Shown here: in pieces, positions 1-5,451 of the stretch
Layout of the letters: every line of letters starts with the position of its first letter
Position numbering within the stretch: position 1 is the stretch's first letter
Origin: Gammaproteobacteria bacterium UBA2168
GTDB taxonomy: Bacteria; Pseudomonadota; Gammaproteobacteria; Pseudomonadales; Azotimanducaceae
Assembly: GCA_002327525.1 (NCBI GenBank)
Contig: DCWG01000155.1
Coordinates: 1 to 7,491 of the forward strand
Direction: 5' to 3'
Length of the DNA: 7,491 nt
The notes under the pieces: model-generated
Told to the model about the DNA's origin: nothing
The model's input: the letters and a program-made list of their open reading frames with translations, nothing else
The model's database searches: none
Made by a program: the position numbers and the translations under genes

Positions 1-2
1 TC

Positions 3-74
3 TTCTTTGATTACGTGGATTTCCGGGATGTGAGCGATGCCGGTGCGGGTGCCGGGTTCGAGCTGTTGTGTTAG
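3..74 (+). CDS. Possible 3' end of an upstream plus-strand gene (partial)
   Basis: One frame stays open from the left edge to a TAG at 72-74, giving 23 codons of a truncated C-terminus (begins FFDYVDF, ends GFELLC). It runs in the same direction as gltX and stops about 60 bases before the gltX -10 box, which fits the end of a neighbouring gene. I do not recognise the protein. The stretch is short, and the minus strand also has an open frame here (about 26 codons, from 80 to the edge, without a usual start codon), so the coding strand is uncertain. Confidence 0.3.
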   Translation, partial: FFDYVDFRDVSDAGAGAGFELLC

Positions 75-136
75 TTCGATTCAACCGTCATCCGAGCGTT
101 CGTTTCTTTCTGGTTCTAGGAGATGCGATTTAGTCC

Positions 137-150
137 TATAATCGCGCGCC
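137..150 (+). promoter_or_regulatory. gltX promoter: perfect -10 box with GC-rich discriminator
   Basis: TATAAT at 137-142 matches the sigma-70 -10 consensus exactly and is followed by the GC-rich run CGCGCGCC. Transcription would start near 149-150, leaving about 22 bases before the gltX GTG. No good -35 hexamer lies 16-18 bases upstream (region 113-120), so the promoter probably relies on its -10 box or on an activator. A GC-rich discriminator is the known hallmark of promoters inhibited by ppGpp/DksA; that this one is so controlled is inference. Confidence 0.6.
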
Positions 151-171
151 TTTGGATGACGCGGGATTACA

Positions 172-1647
172 GTGACCGTACGCACCAGAGTCGCACCCTC
201 GCCGACCGGCGATCCACACGTGGGCACAGCCTACATGGCGCTGTTTAACTGGGTGTTCGCAAAAAGCCAGGGGGGCAGCTTCATTCTGCGCATCGAGGAC
301 ACCGATGCCGCCCGCAGTACGCGTGAATCCGAGGACATGATCATCGATTCGCTGCGCTGGCTCGGCATCGAGTACGACGAGGGTCCATATCTCGGCGGTC
401 CTCACGGCCCCTACCGCCAGAGCGAGCGTCTGAAGATATACGCCCAGTACGCGGGACAACTGCTCGACGACGGCCACGCGTTCCACTGCTTCTGTACGCA
501 ACAGCGCCTGGATGAAGTGCGTGCGGCCCGGCGTGCCGAAGGGTTGAACCCGGGGTACGACGGGCACTGTATCGGCCTCGACGCCGATGAGGTGGCGCGA
601 CGCATCGACACTGGTGAAGCCAGCGTGGTGCGGATGCGAGTTCCGGAACAGGGCAGTTGTACGTTTCGCGATGAGCTGCGCGGAGAAATCGAGATTCCGT
701 ACAGCCAGATCGACATGCAGGTTCTGATGAAGGCGGATGGATATCCGACCTATCACCTGGCCGTGGTGGTGGACGATCATCTCATGGGCATCACCCACGT
801 CCTGCGTGGAGAGGAGTGGATCAGCTCCGTGCCCAAGCACAAGCTGTTGTATGACTATTTCGGCTGGCCGATGCCGGTGCTGGTACACCTGCCGCTGCTG
901 CGCAATCCCGATTCCAGCAAGCTGTCGAAGCGCAAAAACCCAACCAGCGTGAACTATTACCGTGCGATGGGCTTTTTACCGGAGGCGCTCACCAACTATC
1001 TGGGGATGATGGGCTGGTCGATGCCGGACGAACGCGAGATATTCTCTCTCGAGGATATGGTGAAAGCCTTCGAACTCAAGCGCATCTCGCTTGGTGGCCC
1101 CATCTTCGACATGGAGAAGCTGAGTTGGCTGAACGGTCAGTATCTGCGCGGGCTCGATGACGAAGCGTTCATCGACCGGGTTGCGGACTGGGCAATGAAC
1201 CGTGACAACCTCGCACGGCTGCTGCCGCTGGTGAAAGAGCGCACCGAGCGCTTCAGCGAGCTCCTACCTCAGGTGGACTATTTACTGGGTGAGCGGCCCG
1301 CGCTTTCGGCAGAGCAATTCGAGATACAGGGGTTGGATGTGGACAAGGTGAGGGAAATTCTCTTTTTCACGTCCAGCGACTTCGATCGGGTACGCCACTG
1401 GCAGCGCGACGAACTGTTACGGATATGTCAGATCAACGCAGATCGACTCGACCTTAAGCTGCGTGATTTCCTGAAACCACTTTTTGTTGCCGTCAGCGGG
1501 CGAGACGTCAGCCTGCCGCTGTTCGACTCCATGGCGTTTGTGGGTTCTGACATCACGCGTATCCGCATCCGCGAGGCGCTCAGCGCCGTGGGCCTGTCGA
1601 AAAAACTGGCGAAACGTCTCGAAAAAGCTTATCAACGGTATTCCTGA
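172..1647 (+). CDS. gltX: Glutamyl-tRNA synthetase (class I)
   Basis: Cytoplasmic enzyme that charges tRNA-Glu with glutamate using ATP. At 491 residues it has the usual length of a bacterial GluRS. The N-terminal Rossmann fold carries the HIGH-type motif (PSPTGDPHVGT, residues 9-19) and the KMSKS-type motif KLSKR at residues 250-254. The C-terminal half, from about residue 330, is the helical anticodon-binding domain. The zinc-finger-like insertion has C106, C108 and C133 at E. coli spacing, but the position of the fourth E. coli ligand (H127) is G135. The start is GTG at 172: the first stop upstream in frame is TGA at 157-159 and no better start lies between. The Shine-Dalgarno is weak (GGGA at 163-166). 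A DUF1330 gene follows after 30 bases. Its substrate tRNA-Glu is encoded at 7404-7479 in this window. Identification is secure. Confidence 0.97.
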   Translation: MTVRTRVAPSPTGDPHVGTAYMALFNWVFAKSQGGSFILRIEDTDAARSTRESEDMIIDSLRWLGIEYDEGPYLGGPHGPYRQSERLKIYAQYAGQLLDDGHAFHCFCTQQRLDEVRAARRAEGLNPGYDGHCIGLDADEVARRIDTGEASVVRMRVPEQGSCTFRDELRGEIEIPYSQIDMQVLMKADGYPTYHLAVVVDDHLMGITHVLRGEEWISSVPKHKLLYDYFGWPMPVLVHLPLLRNPDSSKLSKRKNPTSVNYYRAMGFLPEALTNYLGMMGWSMPDEREIFSLEDMVKAFELKRISLGGPIFDMEKLSWLNGQYLRGLDDEAFIDRVADWAMNRDNLARLLPLVKERTERFSELLPQVDYLLGERPALSAEQFEIQGLDVDKVREILFFTSSDFDRVRHWQRDELLRICQINADRLDLKLRDFLKPLFVAVSGRDVSLPLFDSMAFVGSDITRIRIREALSAVGLSKKLAKRLEKAYQRYS

Positions 1648-1677
1648 TCGTACCAGCTGCCGCAGAGGGAGAACGCA

Positions 1678-1974
1678 ATGGCTGCATATTTCATCGCGCA
1701 ATATGTCGTAAACGATCCCGCGCTCTATGCCGAGTATCGGGGCGGTGCGGGTCCGAGCATCCAGGCGCATGGCGGAGAACTGATCTCATTCGACGTGGCC
1801 GCGGAAACTGTGGAGGGTAATCCGCCGGGTTCGCAGACCGTGATTTTGAAGTTTGACTCGGCGCAAGCGGCCAGGGCCTGGTATGAATCGGCCGAATACC
1901 AGGCGGTGGTTGGTAAGCGCCTGAGCGCAACGGATGGTTATGCCGTGATCGCGCAGTCTATGAACGCCGGCTGA
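1678..1974 (+). CDS. DUF1330 family small protein
   Basis: A 98-residue protein of the DUF1330 family, which folds as a dimeric alpha+beta (ferredoxin-like) barrel. Family marks visible are the N-terminal strand AYFIAQYVVNDP followed by Y-x-E-Y (about residues 17-20), the central HGGELIS (31-37), the strand TVILKFDS (54-61) and the segment AARAWYESAEYQAV (about 64-77), which is the most conserved part of the family. No reaction is established for the family, so no function is assigned. A good Shine-Dalgarno (AGAGGGAG, 1664-1671) lies seven bases before the ATG. The 30-base gap after gltX and lack of a terminator hairpin suggest cotranscription with gltX. The stop is only five bases from the convergent coaX stop. 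Confidence 0.88.
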   Translation: MAAYFIAQYVVNDPALYAEYRGGAGPSIQAHGGELISFDVAAETVEGNPPGSQTVILKFDSAQAARAWYESAEYQAVVGKRLSATDGYAVIAQSMNAG

Positions 1975-1979
1975 CGAGG

Positions 1980-2777
1980 TTAGCTGGCGGTGGACCTGGT
2001 GGCTTCCGAGGGATTCATGCGCAGCGCCTCCAGCAGCCCCGTGAGGATCAGGTCCGGCACCACCGCATCGAACAGGTCTTCACGGTCGAACAGGTGCGCG
2101 AAACCACCAGTGCCGATGACCAGTGGCGGATCATCGGCAAACACCTGATCGGTAATGCGTGTGACCAGTTCCTTCACCATGCCGACGTTGCTCCAATAGA
2201 GACCGCTCTGGATACTCTCGATGGTGGTCTGACCGATGCTGGTGCGTACCGGCTTGATCTCGACGGAAGGTAGCTGCGCGGTCTTCGATTCGAGCGCGTC
2301 CATGGCCAGGCGGACGCCGGGCATGATGTTGCCGCCGAGAAACTCGCGCTTTGCAGTGATGGCGCACACTGTCGTTGCGGTGCCGAAGTCGACGACGATG
2401 AGGTTTCGGTTGGGATAGAGTTTCACCGCACCCATGGCGTCGGCAATACGATCTGCGCCGACTTCTTTTGGATCCTTGTACTTGATCCTGAGCCCCGTCT
2501 TGATGCCGGGCCGCATGATCATGGGGTTGATGTTGAAGTACTTCTGGCAGCAGGCACGCAGTGAGTAGTTGATGTCCGGTACGACTGAACAGGTGGCGAT
2601 GGTGGTGATGAGATCCGGATCGACGCCGTTTTCGCGAAGGGCCCCGCGCAGAAACACGCCCAGCTCATCGGAAGAGGAACGCACCGACGAGGTGCGCCGA
2701 AATTGGCTGATCAGGTCGGGACCGTCGAACACTCCGCAGTAGATCTGGCTGTTTCCGACATCGAGGGCGAGGATCAT
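1980..2777 (-). CDS. coaX: Type III pantothenate kinase
   Basis: Phosphorylates pantothenate to 4'-phosphopantothenate, the first committed step of coenzyme A synthesis, in the cytoplasm. The 265 residues show the ASKHA-fold kinase signatures of CoaX: the phosphate-binding DVGNS at 6-10, the pantothenate-side GADR at 107-110, the second phosphate motif DFGTATT at 130-136, and the GGNIMPG loop at 148-154. Type III kinases are known to escape feedback inhibition by CoA and often need a monovalent cation; this is family knowledge. The ATG at 2777 is preceded by AAGGAAGG four bases upstream. It lies 30 bases downstream of panC on the same strand, so panB-panC-coaX is almost certainly one transcript. 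Its 3' end nearly meets the DUF1330 gene. Confidence 0.95.
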   Translation of the reverse strand: MILALDVGNSQIYCGVFDGPDLISQFRRTSSVRSSSDELGVFLRGALRENGVDPDLITTIATCSVVPDINYSLRACCQKYFNINPMIMRPGIKTGLRIKYKDPKEVGADRIADAMGAVKLYPNRNLIVVDFGTATTVCAITAKREFLGGNIMPGVRLAMDALESKTAQLPSVEIKPVRTSIGQTTIESIQSGLYWSNVGMVKELVTRITDQVFADDPPLVIGTGGFAHLFDREDLFDAVVPDLILTGLLEALRMNPSEATRSTAS

Positions 2778-2807
2778 GGGGCCTTCCTTAACCGATGGGC
2801 ATTGCGC

Positions 2808-3575
2808 TCAGGCACATTCGACGTTGTCGATCAGACGAACGGCCAGGCCGTTGCTGTCGAGCGATGCGGCCGCGAAGCGCCTTCTACCCCGTGTTACGAG
2901 GTAGTCGACGTCGAAACCGACTGCCGCCAGCTTTTTGGCGACGTCTTCATCTGAATATGGAGAAGTGAGTAGTTTGTGCAGACGCGGGGCCACCTTACGG
3001 GTTTCGCCATTGAGATTGATGTTGCGCGACGACACCGCCAGTCCGTCGCATTCGCGTATGGTTTCGCAGCCGACGATCTCCACGTTCATGAAAAAAGTCT
3101 CCACCATGTCGCTGATGAGACGGTACTGCTGGTAGTCCTTCTTGCCGAAGTAGGCACGCGTGGGCAGGACCAGGTTGAGCAGCTTCATCACGACGGTGAG
3201 TACCCCGGTGAAATGCCCTGACCGGTGTTCGCCACAAAGTGTGCGGCTGAACTCGTTTTCGTCCACCTGATAGCGATAACCGTCGGCATACATGTCGTTG
3301 TAGGTGGGTCTGATGACAACATCCACACCCAGACGCTTGGCCAGCACCAGATCGTCTTCCATCGTGTCCGGATAGTTGTCGAGGTCGTCAGGGTTGTTGA
3401 ACTGCGTGGGGTTGACGTAGATGCTTAGTACGGTGAAGTCGTTTTCGTCTACGCTGCGCTCGAGCAGTGAGGCATGGCCCCTGTGTAGTGCGCCCATGGT
3501 CGGTACGAAACCGATGGTGCCCTCGAGCGTGTTACGCAACGTACGCCATGTGCGAGTTTTGTCGATCACCCTCAT
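2808..3575 (-). CDS. panC: Pantothenate synthetase (pantoate--beta-alanine ligase)
   Basis: Joins pantoate and beta-alanine with ATP through a pantoyl-adenylate, giving pantothenate. Visible motifs: the HIGH-like TMGALHRGH at residues 26-34 (H31, H34), YVNPTQF at 53-59 with the pantoate-binding Gln58, the GEHRSGHFTGV block at 115-125, FGKKDYQQ at 143-150 with the catalytic lysine, and the KMSKS-like SSRN at 182-185. The C-terminal domain ends with the family's LAVRLIDNV (244-252). At 255 residues it is shorter than the common 280-residue form; the shortening falls in the C-terminal domain, and no catalytic motif is lost. The ATG overlaps the panB stop as ATGA (3572-3575), and its Shine-Dalgarno (GGGAGGAG) lies inside the end of panB, so its translation is coupled to panB. 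Confidence 0.96.
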   Translation of the reverse strand: MRVIDKTRTWRTLRNTLEGTIGFVPTMGALHRGHASLLERSVDENDFTVLSIYVNPTQFNNPDDLDNYPDTMEDDLVLAKRLGVDVVIRPTYNDMYADGYRYQVDENEFSRTLCGEHRSGHFTGVLTVVMKLLNLVLPTRAYFGKKDYQQYRLISDMVETFFMNVEIVGCETIRECDGLAVSSRNINLNGETRKVAPRLHKLLTSPYSDEDVAKKLAAVGFDVDYLVTRGRRRFAAASLDSNGLAVRLIDNVECA

Positions 3576-4360
3576 GCGTAACTCTCCTCCCGGCTTGGGA
3601 AAATGCCGCTGGTGGTGTCCTCATGAAATCCGTTGACCGCTTCGGTGAGTACCTGGTGGCCGCTCGCATAGTGGCGCAGAAATCTCGGCTTGAAGCTCGG
3701 ATTCATGCCGAGCATGTCCTGCAGCACGAGTACCTGACCGTCGGTGCCGGCGCCGGCGCCGATACCGATGGTGGGAATGCCGAGTTGCTCCGAGATCAGC
3801 TTGCCGAGGGCCGCGGGGACGCATTCCAATACCAACGCAAAACAACCGGCGTCTTCCAGACGCTTTGCAGATTCCAGGATATTCGAGGCCTGGCCTTCAG
3901 ACCGGCCCTGCACCTTGTGTCCGCCGAAGGCTTCCACAAACTGGGGTGTGAGGCCCAGATGGCCCATCACCGGTACGCCAGATTCCACGACATGGGCCAT
4001 GATATCGAGCTGTCCTGCCTCGCCCTCTATCTTCACCGCATTGGAGCCAGCTTGCATCAACTGGCCCACAGCCTCCATGGCGGGCGCCATACCTTTGCGT
4101 ACGCAGAGAAAAGGCATGTCTGCGACCACGAACTTGTCCGGTGCGCCTCTGCGCACCGCTCGCGTGTGTAGGGCCATCAGGTCCACGGTGGCATGCACCG
4201 TGCTCTTGAAGCCGTGCATTACCATCGCCAGGCTGTCGCCAACCAGCAGGCAGTCTATATCGGTTTCGTTGAGCACCTGAGCTGACCAGAAGTCGTAGCA
4301 GGTGACCATGGAAATGTTCTGGCGCGCGCGCTTGCGCTTGCAGAAATCGAGTACGTTCAT
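3572..4360 (-). CDS. panB: 3-methyl-2-oxobutanoate hydroxymethyltransferase
   Basis: Transfers a hydroxymethyl group from 5,10-methylene-THF to 2-oxoisovalerate, making ketopantoate, the first step of pantothenate synthesis. The 262-residue TIM-barrel enzyme has the usual length. Metal and substrate residues can be placed: VGDS at 40-43, ADMPF at 80-84 (D81), VKIEGE at 109-114 (E112), GHLGLTPQ at 133-140 (H134), LVLECVP at 176-182 (E179) and IGIGAGAGTDGQ near 194-205. I chose the ATG at 4360 because it matches the family N-terminus (about 16 residues before the MVTCYD strand) and has GGGAGG eight bases upstream. The frame stays open for 42 more codons up to a TTG at 4486, but that extension contains no ATG and does not resemble PanB. 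The stop overlaps panC. The ribosome-binding site is inside a strong hairpin. Confidence 0.95.
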   Translation of the reverse strand: MNVLDFCKRKRARQNISMVTCYDFWSAQVLNETDIDCLLVGDSLAMVMHGFKSTVHATVDLMALHTRAVRRGAPDKFVVADMPFLCVRKGMAPAMEAVGQLMQAGSNAVKIEGEAGQLDIMAHVVESGVPVMGHLGLTPQFVEAFGGHKVQGRSEGQASNILESAKRLEDAGCFALVLECVPAALGKLISEQLGIPTIGIGAGAGTDGQVLVLQDMLGMNPSFKPRFLRHYASGHQVLTEAVNGFHEDTTSGIFPSREESYA

Positions 4361-4443
4361 GTGGGGCGCCTCCCGTATCGGGAGGCACGAGGTCGAACGG
4401 TAGCGCCGGAGAAGGTCGGCCTGGTTATCGTGTATCTTGTCAT
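4357..4443 (-). CDS. Possible 28-codon leader ORF coupled to panB
   Basis: An ATG at 4443 opens a 28-codon frame that is +1 shifted relative to panB. It ends in a TGA sharing ATGA with the panB start (4357-4360), the same junction that links panB to panC. The peptide is basic, with seven arginines (starts MTRYTITRP, ends RYGRRPT). An AGG sits six bases before the ATG, with AGAGGG further upstream, so the Shine-Dalgarno is weak. It uses AGA, ATA and AGG codons, unlike the neighbouring genes, which argues against an ordinary protein. I recognise no homolog. Chance is a real alternative. Confidence 0.28.
   Translation of the reverse strand: MTRYTITRPTFSGATVRPRASRYGRRPT
4368..4386 (-). promoter_or_regulatory. 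Hairpin enclosing the panB ribosome-binding site
   Basis: A perfect inverted repeat, GCCTCCCG and CGGGAGGC separated by three bases, can form an eight-bp stem of seven G-C pairs and one A-U pair in the panB mRNA. Its 3' arm contains GGGAGG, the panB Shine-Dalgarno, eight bases before the ATG. There is no U-tract after it, so it is not an intrinsic terminator. As drawn, the structure would hide the ribosome-binding site; control of panB translation is inferred from that. Confidence 0.5.
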
Positions 4444-4627
4444 TCGGTACCTGTCCCTCTGTTGCAGAGTTGATCAAGTCCAACAATCCACTTGAATCGA
4501 TTGTGGGTGCGCCAGTGCCGCTTCTTATAGTTGTTGCGTCCGGTCGCGGGGGTCTTCGTCCACCTCAGGATCGAAGCCGATGTGCAGATTAGCAGGCGAA
4601 ACGGATTTGTAAAGATTGGAATTGCAG

Positions 4628-4855
4628 TTACTTTCTTGTCCGGTCCGGTTCGTACTGGAACACTTCCTCCAGCGATACGCCGAAAGTCTGGGCGATTCGA
4701 AACGCCACCTCCAGTGACGGCGAGTATTTCCCGGCCTCGATGGCGTTTACCGTTTGCCGGGTCACGCCAATATGGCCTGCAAGGTCGGCCTGGGTCATCT
4801 CGTCCCGATCGAAGCGCAGGCGGCGGATTTGATTGGTGACCGCTGTCGGGGCCAT
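4628..4855 (-). CDS. Small XRE-family HTH regulator (YozG-like)
   Basis: A 75-residue single-domain DNA-binding protein. A Cro/C1-type helix-turn-helix covers about residues 9-66, with the recognition unit TQADLAGHIGVTRQTV at 21-36 followed by NAIEAGKYSPSLEVAF (37-52) and the family ending FGVSLEEVF (58-66). There is no ligand or dimerisation domain beyond this. The ATG at 4855 follows the stop of the membrane-protein gene by one base (TGAGATG), so the two genes are translationally linked. HTH proteins of this small subfamily are often encoded beside a small integral membrane protein; the usual reading is an autoregulated membrane/regulator pair, but the signal sensed is unknown. Candidate operators lie in the promoter at 5344-5407. 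A role in panB control is possible because panB is next downstream, but nothing shows it directly. Confidence 0.88.
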   Translation of the reverse strand: MAPTAVTNQIRRLRFDRDEMTQADLAGHIGVTRQTVNAIEAGKYSPSLEVAFRIAQTFGVSLEEVFQYEPDRTRK

Positions 4856-4856
4856 C

Positions 4857-5309
4857 TCACACGCCCCGTCGGTAGAAGACGAGCTGTGCGCCGGCCTTCG
4901 TCAGTTCGGAGAAGAGCATACCCAATACCAGCAGGTGTGCGGCGCTCGCGATGCTAGTCGGGTTGCACATTTGTGTTTTTGGGTCGATAGCCGAGAAGAG
5001 AAGGGCATAACCGATAGTGGTAACCACGGAGAAACCGAGTACGTACCCGGCGATATTACCCGCGCGAGCCTCTATGAGCTTGTCTCGTTCGTCTGTGTCC
5101 GTGCGACGATCCCAAAGCGTGATGGCGATATGGCCGACTATCTCGAGCACCACGATGAATACGACCACCTGAAACAGCAATCCCAGCGTGGCCGCGGGCC
5201 CTGGTGGTTCCCCCGAAAAGGCCTTCACATAGTAGTACCCCGCGAGCAGTAGCATTATGGATGCGTTGATCCAGGCGCTGCGTTCTTTGAAAGGCAAATT
5301 TCTGTCCAT
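4857..5309 (-). CDS. Four-TM membrane protein paired with the XRE regulator
   Basis: A 150-residue integral membrane protein. Four hydrophobic segments can be placed at about 12-31, 41-64, 86-108 and 117-138. The loop between the second and third holds a charged stretch WDRRTDTDERDKLIEARAG (66-84); a DER-x-x-LIE-x-RA signature here is typical of small DUF2178-like membrane proteins found next to YozG-type HTH regulators. There is no signal peptide, enzyme motif or known transport signature, so function is not assigned. The ATG at 5309 was chosen over upstream starts because GAGGAG lies nine bases before it; starts at 5333 and 5384 have no ribosome-binding site. It is the first gene of its transcript, with a promoter at 5364-5392, and the XRE gene starts one base after its stop. 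Confidence 0.75.
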   Translation of the reverse strand: MDRNLPFKERSAWINASIMLLLAGYYYVKAFSGEPPGPAATLGLLFQVVVFIVVLEIVGHIAITLWDRRTDTDERDKLIEARAGNIAGYVLGFSVVTTIGYALLFSAIDPKTQMCNPTSIASAAHLLVLGMLFSELTKAGAQLVFYRRGV

Positions 5310-5363
5310 CTTGATTCGCTCCTCGTTCACCATCGGGTAAGTTATGTCTGCAAAAGTAGACGT

Positions 5364-5392
5364 ATAGTAAAGCAAAGCATTCATAATGTCTA
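5364..5392 (-). promoter_or_regulatory. Sigma-70 promoter of the membrane protein/XRE operon
   Basis: Read on the minus strand: TAGACA (5392-5387, five of six to the -35 consensus), a 17-base spacer, and TACTAT (5369-5364, four of six to the -10). Transcription should begin near 5357, about 47 bases before the ATG at 5309. The surrounding DNA is much more AT-rich than the rest of the window. The two repeated ATGTCT elements described in the findings overlap the -35 box and the start region. Confidence 0.6.
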
Positions 5393-5451
5393 AAATATAT
5401 TACATTACCTGATGCAGTGGGGACATCGTCAGGTACAGGTAGAATGCGGCC

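Noticed and set aside
1..80. Minus-strand open frame at the left edge (reads LEPGTRTG...IPEIHV)
   Set aside because: It looks codon-like but has no ATG, GTG or TTG after its upstream stop at 81-83, so a gene start there cannot be supported.
136..888. 250-codon minus-strand open frame opposite gltX
   Set aside because: It lies fully inside gltX, shows no domain and is explained by the GC-rich codon pattern of the synthetase gene.
3467..4171. 234-codon plus-strand open frame
   Set aside because: It is antisense to the well-supported panB and panC genes and has no recognisable motif.
4368..4386. Intrinsic terminator at the panB hairpin
   Set aside because: No T-tract follows the stem in either orientation, and it lies just before a start codon.
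4361..4486. In-frame N-terminal extension of panB from a TTG at 4486
   Set aside because: It contains no ATG, does not resemble PanB, and the ATG at 4360 has a matching family N-terminus and a strong Shine-Dalgarno.
4478..4506. Inverted repeats around CAACAATCC/GATTGTGG and TCAAGT/ACTTGA in the panB leader
   Set aside because: The stems are imperfect or only six bp long with ten-base loops, and nothing ties them to a function.
4523..4528. TATAAG on the minus strand as the -10 of a panB promoter
   Set aside because: No -35 hexamer is present at 16-18 bases, so it cannot be told from chance.
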